DNA of 12,858 nucleotides, taken from JBBKWG01 sp037968835 (lineage in GTDB: Bacteria; Pseudomonadota; Alphaproteobacteria; Rhodobacterales; Rhodobacteraceae). Under the pieces are notes generated by a model. That model was not told where the DNA came from. It was given only the letters and a program-made list of their open reading frames with translations, and ran no database searches. Below are positions 6,049 to 12,818 of the stretch, piece by piece (position 1 is the first letter of the stretch; each line of letters starts with the position of its first letter). The position numbers and the translations under genes were made by a program. The stretch lies in contig JBBKWG010000142.1 of assembly GCA_037968835.1 (NCBI GenBank), forward strand, positions 1 through 12,858. Direction: 5' to 3'.

Positions 6049-7188
6049 ATGAGTGAAAAGCGCAGCATCTTCGAAGAGGTCGCGTCCGACACCAAATCCG
6101 CCGCCGCCCCGAAGGGTGGCGTGATCGACGCGTCGCGCCGTGGCGCGCGTGGTGCGATCCGGATCTGGCTGATGGTTCTGTTCGCGCTTGTGGTAATCAT
6201 GATCGCCGTAGGCGGCTTGACCAGACTGACCGATTCCGGCCTGTCGATTACCGAATGGGCACCTGTCACCGGGGCGATTCCGCCGCTCAATGACACGGCT
6301 TGGGCCGTCGAATTCGAGAAGTACAAGTCGATCCCCGAGTATCAACTGCAAAACAGCGACATGAGCCTGTCCGAGTTCAAGTCGATCTATTGGTGGGAAT
6401 GGGGACATCGCCAGCTTGGACGGATCATCGGTCTGGTCTGGGCGGCCGGGTTCCTGTTCTTCCTTGCAACGCGAAGCATCCCGGCGGGCTGGACCGGGCG
6501 ACTGCTGGTTCCGGGCATCCTTGGTGGGCTGCAGGGGGCCATCGGTTGGTGGATGGTCTCTTCGGGGCTGTCGGGAACGATGCTCGATGTGGCGTCCTAT
6601 CGCCTTGCTCTCCACCTCGGACTGGCATTTGCGATCCTTGGACTGATCGCCTGGTATGTGTTCCTCCTCGCCCGCTCTGAAGCGGCACTGATCCAGGCCC
6701 GGCGCAGTCGCGAGCCGCGCCTTGGCGGAATGGTGAGCGGCCTCATGTACTTCACGATCCTGCAAATCCTGCTTGGGGCCCTTGTCGCGGGAATCGACGC
6801 CGGCCGCAGTTTCAACGAATGGCCACTGATGGGCGGACAGGTTTTCCCACCGAACGCGTTCGATCTGGAGCCGCTCTGGCGCAACTTTTTCGAGAATGCG
6901 GGACTGGTCCAGTTCATCCACCGCATTACCGGCTACCTGCTTTTCGCCTTCTCGGTCGCGGTCTGGGTGCGGTCGCGCAGATCCGGCAACATCCGAACCC
7001 GAACGGCAATCACGCTCGCTTTCGCCATGTTGGTCCTCCAGATGGTTCTCGGCATCATGACCGTGCTCTACAGCGCGCCCTGGGGCCTTGCGATTTTGCA
7101 CCAGTTTGGGGCCGTCGTTCTGTGGACTCTTATCCTGCGCGCCCGTTTCCTGACCCAATATCCACTTCCCCAATCCGTCCGAGGCTGA
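6049..7188 (+). CDS. ctaA: Heme A synthase (COX15/CtaA)
   Basis: 379 aa integral inner-membrane enzyme that oxidises the C8 methyl of heme O to a formyl, making heme A for aa3-type cytochrome c oxidase. About eight membrane segments are visible, beginning at 39-56 (IWLMVLFALVVIMIAVGG). Conserved motifs are GGLTRLTDSGLSITEW (55-70), SIYWWEWGHRQLGR (112-125), RLALHLGLAF (185-194), FIHRITGY (289-296) and ILHQFGA (349-355). The four candidate heme-ligand histidines H120, H189, H291 and H351 are all present. No extracytoplasmic cysteine pair is seen, consistent with the alphaproteobacterial/mitochondrial COX15 type rather than the Bacillus type. GAGGAG (6037-6042) lies 6 bases before ATG 6049. The stop is only 2 bases before the carboxypeptidase start, implying co-translation. 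No other cytochrome oxidase assembly genes are in the window. Confidence 0.95.
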   Translation: MSEKRSIFEEVASDTKSAAAPKGGVIDASRRGARGAIRIWLMVLFALVVIMIAVGGLTRLTDSGLSITEWAPVTGAIPPLNDTAWAVEFEKYKSIPEYQLQNSDMSLSEFKSIYWWEWGHRQLGRIIGLVWAAGFLFFLATRSIPAGWTGRLLVPGILGGLQGAIGWWMVSSGLSGTMLDVASYRLALHLGLAFAILGLIAWYVFLLARSEAALIQARRSREPRLGGMVSGLMYFTILQILLGALVAGIDAGRSFNEWPLMGGQVFPPNAFDLEPLWRNFFENAGLVQFIHRITGYLLFAFSVAVWVRSRRSGNIRTRTAITLAFAMLVLQMVLGIMTVLYSAPWGLAILHQFGAVVLWTLILRARFLTQYPLPQSVRG

Positions 7189-7190
7189 GA

Positions 7191-8663
7191 ATGACCGCAT
7201 ACGAAGACCTTATGGCGTTTCAGCGTGAGACCGAGGCTCTGGGGCAGATCATGGGGCGGCTTGGCTGGGATCAAGAGACGATGATGCCCATAGGCGCATC
7301 AGAGCAGCGCGCCGAAGAGATGTCGGCGCTTGATGGTGTCCTGCACGCACGGCGCACCGATCCGAGGATTGGTGACTGGCTCGACAAGGCAAACGCCTCC
7401 GATCCTGTCGCCGCCCGGCAGATCGCAAAGATACGCTTCGAATACGATCGCACCCAACGCGTTCCCGCGAAGCTTTCAGCCGCGCTGGCCCGCACGACAT
7501 CGTTGGCTCACCGGGTCTGGGCCGAGGCGCGCGCGAACAACGATTTCGCGATGTTCGCGCCGAAACTGACCGAAGTGCTGAATCTGTCGCGCGAAAAAGC
7601 CGCGGCACTCGCCGACGGTGGCGATCTTTACGATGCGTTGTTGCAGGACTATGAGCCCGGCACCACCGGCGCGGAACTGAGCGCGATGTTCGGCGCACTT
7701 CGCCCGCGACTGGTGGATCTGCGCGAACGGATTATCGGTTCGGAACGCCGAGTTTCTGTGCTTGATCGCGATTTCTCGGAAGACGGGCAGATGGCGGTCT
7801 CGTCCGAGCTTGCGCTGGCGTTTGGCTACGACCTGACCCACGGCCGGATCGACAAGGCAATTCATCCGTTCTCGTCCGGCTCCGGTCTGGATGTCCGGAT
7901 CACGACGCGTACCGAGCCCCACAACCCGTCCAACTGTTTCTATTCCACGATTCACGAAGTCGGCCACGCCACCTACGAGCAGAGTATCGACCGGGCTTTC
8001 CTGCTGACGCCGCTCGGGCGCGGCGTTTCGATGGGCGTTCATGAAAGCCAGAGCCGCATCTACGAAAACCAGCTTGGCCGGTCGCGCGCCTTTACCGGCT
8101 GGCTTTATACCCGGATGCAGGCGGTCTTCGGCGACATCGGACTGCGCGACGGCGATGAATTCTACGCAGTGATGAACCGGTGCGCGCCGGGATACATCCG
8201 CACCGAGGCGGACGAAGTGCATTATAACTTGCATGTCCTGCTGCGGTTTGACCTGGAACGCGATCTGATTGCGGGTAGGTTGGAGGTTGCCGACCTTCCA
8301 GTCGCCTGGAACGAACGTTTTGCCAAGGATTTCGGACTTGAAGTCGACGTCCCCGCGAACGGTGTCCTGCAGGATGTTCACTGGTCCGAGGCTTTGTTCG
8401 GCTATTTCCCGACTTACACGCTGGGCAATGTCTATTCCGGATGCCTCTATGCCGCGTTGCGCCGCGATGTGCCCGACCTCGACGACGCACTAGCCGAAGG
8501 CGACACCGCGCCCGCAACGTCGTGGCTGCGCGAAAAGGTTCAGCGACACGGCGGACTTTATGAGCCGCGCAGCGTGATCGAGCAGGCAACCGGCTTGCCG
8601 CCGAGCGAGGTCCCGTTGCTGGATTATCTGGAACGGAAGTACGGCGAAATCTACGGTATCTGA
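7191..8663 (+). CDS. Carboxypeptidase M32 (Taq-type metallocarboxypeptidase)
   Basis: 490 aa, near the roughly 500 aa typical of family M32. These cytosolic zinc enzymes remove C-terminal residues from peptides. The active-site motif HEVGHATYEQ gives zinc ligands His255 and His259 with catalytic Glu256, and the downstream MGVHESQSRIYEN motif supplies the third ligand Glu285. Other M32 signatures are LGWDQETMMP (about 24-33), HPFSSG, DVRITTR, EADEVHYNLHVLLRFDLE and YTLGNVYSGCLYAAL. There is no signal peptide. ATG 7191 follows the ctaA stop by 2 bases, with GAGG (7181-7184) 6 bases upstream inside the ctaA end. The reading frame is open back into ctaA, but that segment is not similar to M32. 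The link to heme A synthesis appears to be positional only. Confidence 0.95.
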   Translation: MTAYEDLMAFQRETEALGQIMGRLGWDQETMMPIGASEQRAEEMSALDGVLHARRTDPRIGDWLDKANASDPVAARQIAKIRFEYDRTQRVPAKLSAALARTTSLAHRVWAEARANNDFAMFAPKLTEVLNLSREKAAALADGGDLYDALLQDYEPGTTGAELSAMFGALRPRLVDLRERIIGSERRVSVLDRDFSEDGQMAVSSELALAFGYDLTHGRIDKAIHPFSSGSGLDVRITTRTEPHNPSNCFYSTIHEVGHATYEQSIDRAFLLTPLGRGVSMGVHESQSRIYENQLGRSRAFTGWLYTRMQAVFGDIGLRDGDEFYAVMNRCAPGYIRTEADEVHYNLHVLLRFDLERDLIAGRLEVADLPVAWNERFAKDFGLEVDVPANGVLQDVHWSEALFGYFPTYTLGNVYSGCLYAALRRDVPDLDDALAEGDTAPATSWLREKVQRHGGLYEPRSVIEQATGLPPSEVPLLDYLERKYGEIYGI

Positions 8664-8666
8664 CCT

Positions 8667-8678
8667 GCGCAATTGCGC
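8667..8678. repeat. 12-bp perfect palindrome
   Basis: GCGCAATTGCGC is a perfect palindrome 3 bp after the carboxypeptidase stop, at the left edge of the 150-bp gap (8664-8813) before the thioesterase. It could be a regulator binding site; there is no T-run to support a terminator. Confidence 0.4.
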
Positions 8679-8760
8679 GCGTCCATCAAATGGTGGTCTA
8701 TCGGGACTCCATCAGCCAGTAATTTCCCAACCGCTCGTTACGTCGCCCTAGATTTTCATG

Positions 8761-8789
8761 CCTTGCCCTTCTTTCGGGTGCGGGCAAGG
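8761..8789. repeat. Hairpin in the leader of the thioesterase gene
   Basis: CCTTGCCC (8761-8768) pairs perfectly with GGGCAAGG (8782-8789) around a 13-base loop. The right arm touches the ATG at 8790 and ends 24 bases before the preferred start ATG 8814. If transcribed, it would sit in the 5' leader and could influence translation; it has no terminator-type T-run. Confidence 0.45.
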
Positions 8790-8813
8790 ATGGCTAAAAG
8801 CAAGCGGGACGAC

Positions 8814-9239
8814 ATGCAGCCAAAACTCTCGGTGTCCGAGGTGCAGGACTTTCTCACGCGGGAATTTCCCCAGATGGCGGACGATTTCGTCGTCGATGAC
8901 ATCGGTCCAAAAACCGCACGCATCCGGATGAGTCCAGCCGAGCGTCATTTGCGCCCGGGTGGCACGATTTCCGGCCCGACACTATTTTCTCTGGCTGATT
9001 GCGGCGTCTACCTGGCGATCATTGCGATGATCGGCCCGCAAGCATTGAGCGTCACAACCAACGCCTCGATCGACTTCATGCGTAAGCCCGAGGCTGGGCG
9101 GGATCTGATTGCCGAAGTCCGGCTTTTGAAGCTCGGGCGGGTTCTGGTCGTCGGCGATGTTCTGATCCATTCCGATGGGATGGACGAAGCTGTTGCCCGC
9201 GCAACGCTGACCTATTCAATCCCGCCGCAGCGCACCTAG
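8814..9239 (+). CDS. PaaI-family hotdog thioesterase
   Basis: 141 aa. Proteins of this hotdog-fold family hydrolyse acyl-CoA thioesters; the substrate here cannot be told. Seen features are LRPGGTISGPTLFSLADCGV (46-65), covering the central helix of the fold with Asp62 at the usual catalytic acidic position, then LSVTTNASIDFMRKP (78-92) and LIAEVRLLKLGRVLVVGDVL (98-117), the paired beta strands of the hotdog. The start is uncertain. ATG 8814 begins the conserved part and is preceded by GGGA at about 4 bases; ATG 8790 adds eight residues but has AAGG directly abutting it; the frame is open back to 8673 with no family similarity. The stop TAG (9237-9239) overlaps the stop of the convergent DUF1289 gene within one CTAG. 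Confidence 0.87.
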   Translation: MQPKLSVSEVQDFLTREFPQMADDFVVDDIGPKTARIRMSPAERHLRPGGTISGPTLFSLADCGVYLAIIAMIGPQALSVTTNASIDFMRKPEAGRDLIAEVRLLKLGRVLVVGDVLIHSDGMDEAVARATLTYSIPPQRT

Positions 9240-9475
9240 CGTGCCGCGCGCCGCAACCGACCTTCGCGACCACCGCGCCGTCCCGGCAACATCTTGGACC
9301 GCTGCGGCAGGGTCTCCATGATCTCGCGCCGCGTCTCGGGCGACAGCCGCGACCAACCCGCGATTTCATCGGCGGTGCGATAGCACCCCAGACAAATCCG
9401 CGCCTCGGGATGAAGAACGCAGGTCTTCACGCACGGGCTTTCAATCTCGGGTCGCGTCCAGATATCGTCGCTCAT
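9236..9475 (-). CDS. DUF1289 four-cysteine protein
   Basis: 79 aa, function unknown. The DUF1289 signature is clear: ESPCVKTCVLHPEARICLGC (12-31) with Cys15, Cys19, Cys28 and Cys31 in C-x3-C-x8-C-x2-C spacing, followed by RTADEIAGWSRLSPETRR (33-50). The four cysteines suggest zinc or an iron-sulfur cluster (inference). After the domain, residues 64-79 form an arginine- and glycine-rich tail, GRRGGREGRLRRAAR, longer and more basic than the minimal domain and possibly nucleic-acid binding. ATG 9475 overlaps the ruvX stop in an ATGA (9475-9472), so translation is probably coupled. It is the last gene of the ccmI-ruvX unit. Confidence 0.88.
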   Translation of the reverse strand: MSDDIWTRPEIESPCVKTCVLHPEARICLGCYRTADEIAGWSRLSPETRREIMETLPQRSKMLPGRRGGREGRLRRAAR

Positions 9476-9948
9476 CCATCGGCCTCCAGATGCGCCATCC
9501 GATCCAGCGCACCTTGCAGAATATACGACGCCGCCACTTGGTCGATGACCTCGGCGCGACGTTTGCGTGACGTATCCGCCTCAAGCAGCGCGCGTTCGGC
9601 GGCAACAGTCGATAGCCGCTCGTCCCAGAATCCGATGGGCAGGACGGTCAGTCGTTCAAGATTGCGCGCGAACGCGCGTGTCGATTGGCAGCGCGGACCC
9701 TCGGACCCGTCCATGTTCAACGGCAATCCAAGGATCAGCCCCTTGATGTCGCGGCCCGTGCAAATGGCCAGCAGTCGCTCGGCGTCGATGCCGAATTTCG
9801 TGCGCTTGATCGTCTCCAGAGGCGATGCGACCCGGCGCATCCTGTCGCTGACCGCCACACCAATCGTCACGGTCCCGAGATCAAGCCCGACAAGCGCGCC
9901 CAGTCGCGGCAGAGCGGTAGCGAAGTCCTTGAAATCCGTGACAATCAT
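9472..9948 (-). CDS. ruvX: RuvX/YqgF family RNase H-fold nuclease (putative Holliday junction resolvase)
   Basis: 158 aa, slightly longer than the usual 140-150 aa. The family has been assigned both Holliday-junction resolution and 16S rRNA 5'-end maturation in different bacteria. RNase H-like motifs are visible: LVGLDLGTVTIGVAVSD (19-35) with Asp23, LILGLPLNMDGSEGPRC (71-87), IGFWDERLST (105-114) with the acidic residues, and EVIDQVAASYILQ (133-145) with Asp136, so the acidic active site appears complete. The N-terminal 18 residues before the domain are an extension common in this group. ATG 9948 overlaps the ccmI stop in ATGA (9948-9945), and its stop overlaps the DUF1289 start in the same way, giving a tightly coupled three-gene unit. 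Confidence 0.93.
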   Translation of the reverse strand: MIVTDFKDFATALPRLGALVGLDLGTVTIGVAVSDRMRRVASPLETIKRTKFGIDAERLLAICTGRDIKGLILGLPLNMDGSEGPRCQSTRAFARNLERLTVLPIGFWDERLSTVAAERALLEADTSRKRRAEVIDQVAASYILQGALDRMAHLEADG

Positions 9949-11165
9949 TCAGCGATGCCCGCGCGCGCCCGTGCTTGCGCAATAAGCTCCATTGCACCGT
10001 TCTCGTCCGCGAAAACGCTTTCGGCCTCGGTTGCGATCTGTCGAGCCTGATCCGTCTCGCCAAGAACGCCCAACGCCGTGATCAGTCGCGCCCAATCCTC
10101 GACCGGGCCGCCGTCGCTGGCGAGCCTTTCGGCCAATCCCTCGACCATGCCCCGGATCATCTCGTCGCGTTCCTGCGCACTCATATCGCCTGCGGCCGCA
10201 ATGTCACCAGCGTTTGGTCCACGCGGAGCGGGCAGCTCATAGTCGACGCCAGCAGCCGCAGCCACCCCGTCGATCTGCTCGCGTATGACCGGGACCCACG
10301 GCGCATTCGGCGGGCTATTCTCGAGCAAACGTCGCCAGATCGCGAAAGTTCGATCCGCGCGGCCGGTCTGAAGTTCAAGCAAGCCCATGTAATATAGCGC
10401 AATTCCCTGCTCCGGATCGTCGCTGAGCAATTCGCGGGAAAGCGTCTCCGCTTCGGGCGAGACATACCCCCCGGCGGCCAAAACCATAAGGTCCAGCAAG
10501 CCCGAGCGGTCGTCAATCGACGCGTCAGCACCCTTCGAGACAATAATCCTTTCTTGCGCCGCGCGCGCCGCAGACATGTTGCCAAGTCGCACTTCGTTCT
10601 GCGCCAGCAAGGTCAGTCCCTGAATATCGTCGGGACGCTCTTCCACGGCCGCCCGTAAGCGTTCCATCAACTCGGTGAACCGCGGCTCAACCTCGGTCGG
10701 CTTCGGCATCATCGGGGCCGCCTCGGCCTCGGCTGTCGCCTGATCGGGACGTGTTGCGCGGGCCTCCTCGGATGCCGCGAGACGTGCCGACATAGGCAGG
10801 TCGCCATAACCCGGCGCGCCGATCCAACTGTAAAGACCCAGTGAGCCACCGACGATCAATGCGGCAATCAGTGCGAAAACGGTGCTGTTGCGAGATTCAA
10901 CCGTTGCCTGATCCACTTCGCCCGCACGCCTGTCTGCCTCCAGCAAACGGCGCGAAACCTCGATGCGCACCGCCTGCGCTTCGGTTGCACTCAGCGTTCC
11001 GCGTGCCAGATCGCGGTCGACCTCTTTCAATTGGTCGCGATACACCGCCATGTCTGACGTTGCCGGCGCAAGCGCGGAATCGTCGACCTCGCCGCTGCGC
11101 GCGGCCCGGACAAGGACAATCGCGACGATGGCCGTCAAGCCGATGGCAATACCCCAGAACAGCAT
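9945..11165 (-). CDS. ccmI: Cytochrome c maturation protein CcmI
   Basis: 406 aa. CcmI (CycH) binds the C-terminus of apocytochromes c in the periplasm and presents them to the heme-ligation complex. The architecture fits: membrane segment 1 at 2-19 (FWGIAIGLTAIVAIVLV), a cytoplasmic loop carrying the signature VYRDQLKEVDRDLARGTLSA (41-60) and RIEVSRRLL (67-75), membrane segment 2 at about 97-115, then a large periplasmic part with an acidic, Ala-rich linker and TPR-like helices from about residue 160. ATG 11165 was chosen because an excellent GAGGAGG (11178-11172) lies 6 bases upstream; the in-frame GTG at 11186 would put that site inside the gene. It heads the unit with ruvX and DUF1289; no other ccm genes are in the window. 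Confidence 0.92.
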   Translation of the reverse strand: MLFWGIAIGLTAIVAIVLVRAARSGEVDDSALAPATSDMAVYRDQLKEVDRDLARGTLSATEAQAVRIEVSRRLLEADRRAGEVDQATVESRNSTVFALIAALIVGGSLGLYSWIGAPGYGDLPMSARLAASEEARATRPDQATAEAEAAPMMPKPTEVEPRFTELMERLRAAVEERPDDIQGLTLLAQNEVRLGNMSAARAAQERIIVSKGADASIDDRSGLLDLMVLAAGGYVSPEAETLSRELLSDDPEQGIALYYMGLLELQTGRADRTFAIWRRLLENSPPNAPWVPVIREQIDGVAAAAGVDYELPAPRGPNAGDIAAAGDMSAQERDEMIRGMVEGLAERLASDGGPVEDWARLITALGVLGETDQARQIATEAESVFADENGAMELIAQARARAGIAE

Positions 11166-11352
11166 ATCGAACCTCCTCGGTCCCACTTAAGCGTCCCAGA
11201 TAAGAGGGAAAAGCCCAAATGGCACTCATGTCGCAGGCTTGTGTCGCGAATCCTGCGTCCGGTGCCGTTTGCCGCCTTCACACTCAGACGTTTTTTGACG
11301 ATGTAGGTGGTAATCGCCGGAGTGCGTCCGGTGCATCGGAGTTCGAGGTCAC
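11166..11352. promoter_or_regulatory. Divergent intergenic region between ccmI and soxB
   Basis: The longest gene-free stretch (187 bp), and it must hold the 5' signals for two divergent genes. It contains the strong ccmI ribosome site, an inverted repeat CGCAGG (11232-11237)/CCTGCG (11252-11257), two copies of a 12-bp direct repeat, an inverted repeat CCGGA-N5-TCCGG (11317-11331) close to soxB, and a T6 run (11291-11296) followed by GACG. I do not see a convincing -35/-10 pair for either direction. Confidence 0.5.
11254..11334 (+). repeat. Pair of 12-bp direct repeats upstream of soxB
   Basis: TGCGTCCGGTGC occurs at 11254-11265 and again at 11323-11334, 69 bp start to start. The right copy is interleaved with the CCGGA-N5-TCCGG inverted repeat (11317-11331) and ends 18 bp before the soxB start. 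The left copy overlaps the right arm of the 11232-11257 inverted repeat. Two identical 12-mers in a 187-bp region are unlikely by chance, so paired regulator sites are plausible. Confidence 0.5.
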
Positions 11353-12597
11353 ATGAGCCGTTATTCCGTCTTTGCCGTCGCGCGCGAAGCCATGCGCAAC
11401 CATCAGGGCTGGACCCGCGCATGGGGCTCGCCCGAGCCGAAGCGCCGCTACGATGTAATCATCATCGGGGCAGGCGGCCACGGTCTGGCGACGGCTTATT
11501 ATCTTGGCAAGAACCACGGCATCCGCAACGTGGCCGTGCTTGAGAAGGGTTGGCTAGGCGGCGGCAATACCGGACGCAACACGACGATCATCCGCTCGAA
11601 CTACCTGCAAGACCCGTCGGCGGCCATTTACGAAAAAGCCCGCTCGCTTTACGAAACGCTCAGCCAGGATCTGAACTACAACGTCATGTTCTCGCCGCGC
11701 GGCGTGATGATGCTGGCACAGACCGAACACGAAGTACGGGGCTACAAGCGCACCGCGCACGCCAATGCTCTGCAGGGCGTTACCACCGAATACATAAGCC
11801 CTGAGCGGGTGAAACAACTTTGCCCGATCATGGAAATTCGCGGACCCCGCTATCCGGTGCTTGGCGCGCTGTGGCAGTCGCGCGGCGGCACGGCCCGCCA
11901 CGATGCGGTCGCTTGGGGCTATGCGCGTGCATGTTCCGACATGGGTATGGACATAATCCAGCGCTGCGAAGTCACCGGCGTTCGGACGCAAGACGGCAAG
12001 GTCGCCGGCGTGACGACGACACGCGGTGATATCGACTGTGACAAGCTCGGCATCGTCGTTGCGGGACATTCGGGGCATGTCGCCTCGATGGCTGGATTCC
12101 GGCTGCCAATCGAATCCGTGGCACTGCAAGCACTCGTCAGCGAACCGATCAAGCCCTGCATGGATGTCGTCGTGATGGCCAACACGGTCCACGGCTATAT
12201 GAGCCAGTCCGACAAGGGCGAGATGGTGATTGGCGGTGGCACCGACGGTTACAACAACTACACGCAGCGCGGATCGTTTCATCACATCGAGGAGACTGTC
12301 CGCGCGCTGACCGAAACCTTCCCGATGATCTCGCGCCTGAAAATGTTGCGCCAATGGGGCGGCATCGTGGATATCACCGGCGACCGCTCGCCCATCCTGT
12401 CGAAGACGCCGCTTGCTAACTGCTTTATGAACTGTGGCTGGGGTACCGGCGGATTCAAGGCGATACCGGGTTCAGGCTGGGGATTTGCCGAGCTGATGGC
12501 AAAAGGTCATTCGCCATTGACCGAGGCGTTCGGACTCGAGCGGTTCCGCGAAGGTCGATTCATCGACGAAAGCGTCGCGGCGGGAGTGGCACATTGA
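11353..12597 (+). CDS. soxB: Sarcosine oxidase beta-subunit family flavoprotein
   Basis: 414 aa, the expected SoxB length. In the heterotetrameric enzyme the beta subunit demethylates sarcosine oxidatively, with the methyl group going to tetrahydrofolate and electrons to oxygen. Motifs: N-terminal RYSVFAVAREA; the dinucleotide-binding VIIIGAGGHGLATAYYLGKN (35-54); GNTGRNTTIIRSNYLQDPS (71-89); FSPRGVMMLAQ (113-123); RGGTARHDAVAWGYARA (177-193), whose His183 corresponds to the histidine that binds FMN covalently in characterised enzymes; and a C-terminal NCGWGTGGFKAIPGSG followed by LERF. All look intact. Ribosome-site candidates are GGAG (11338-11341) and GAGG (11345-11348). Normally soxD, soxA and soxG follow, but here a - strand gene begins within 80 bp, so this is an orphan soxB-like gene and its true substrate may differ. 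Confidence 0.93.
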   Translation: MSRYSVFAVAREAMRNHQGWTRAWGSPEPKRRYDVIIIGAGGHGLATAYYLGKNHGIRNVAVLEKGWLGGGNTGRNTTIIRSNYLQDPSAAIYEKARSLYETLSQDLNYNVMFSPRGVMMLAQTEHEVRGYKRTAHANALQGVTTEYISPERVKQLCPIMEIRGPRYPVLGALWQSRGGTARHDAVAWGYARACSDMGMDIIQRCEVTGVRTQDGKVAGVTTTRGDIDCDKLGIVVAGHSGHVASMAGFRLPIESVALQALVSEPIKPCMDVVVMANTVHGYMSQSDKGEMVIGGGTDGYNNYTQRGSFHHIEETVRALTETFPMISRLKMLRQWGGIVDITGDRSPILSKTPLANCFMNCGWGTGGFKAIPGSGWGFAELMAKGHSPLTEAFGLERFREGRFIDESVAAGVAH

Positions 12598-12674
12598 TGA
12601 AGAACGTCCAAATGCGATGTGCGTCTGCCGTTAAGGGCGAATCTGTAAATATCGCCGGGGCGCGTGCACTTGGC
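12598..12674. other. Convergent intergenic spacer, soxB / small membrane protein
   Basis: This 77-bp spacer lies between two stop codons. I see no hairpin with a T-run and no soxD-like start; it holds no supported feature other than being where both transcripts must end. Confidence 0.4.
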
Positions 12675-12818
12675 TTATTTCCAGAATTTCCGCTTGGCGC
12701 GACCGCCCTTGGAGCGGTCCGATTTGCCGTCTGGCCTGCGGTCAAAACCTCGCCAGACGCCAATGACGGCGCCGGCAAGCAAGAGGGTAAGCGGGATAAT
12801 CTGAAGGACGGGTTTCAT
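12675..12818 (-). CDS. Small single-pass membrane protein with basic C-terminal tail
   Basis: 47 aa; I do not recognise a family. The predicted product starts MKPVLQIIPLTLLLAGAVIG, a hydrophobic helix at about 4-22, and then has a short hydrophilic tail rich in Arg and Lys ending GGRAKRKFWK. This suggests an N-out or N-in single-span inner-membrane microprotein with the basic tail in the cytoplasm. Support for coding: a good AGGTGA ribosome site (12829-12824) five bases before ATG 12818, and a codon pattern with mostly G or C in third positions like the neighbours. It is convergent with soxB; 77 bp separate the two stops. Its promoter would lie at or beyond the right window edge. A + strand frame through the same bases is open but less plausible. 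Confidence 0.6.
   Translation of the reverse strand: MKPVLQIIPLTLLLAGAVIGVWRGFDRRPDGKSDRSKGGRAKRKFWK

Noticed and set aside
6019..7200. 393-aa - strand frame antisense to ctaA
   Set aside because: Composition rich in Arg, Gln, Asp and Pro typical of an antisense shadow; ctaA with its four histidines is unambiguous.
7476..8381. 301-aa - strand frame antisense to the M32 carboxypeptidase
   Set aside because: The + strand gene has intact zinc motifs; the antisense frame has no recognisable domain.
11291..11300. T6 run followed by GACG as a terminator or a -35 element
   Set aside because: No hairpin precedes the T-run, and no acceptable -10 element lies 16-18 bp after TTGACG.
11554..12354. 266-aa - strand frame antisense to soxB
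   Set aside because: His- and Arg-rich shadow; soxB family similarity is continuous across it.
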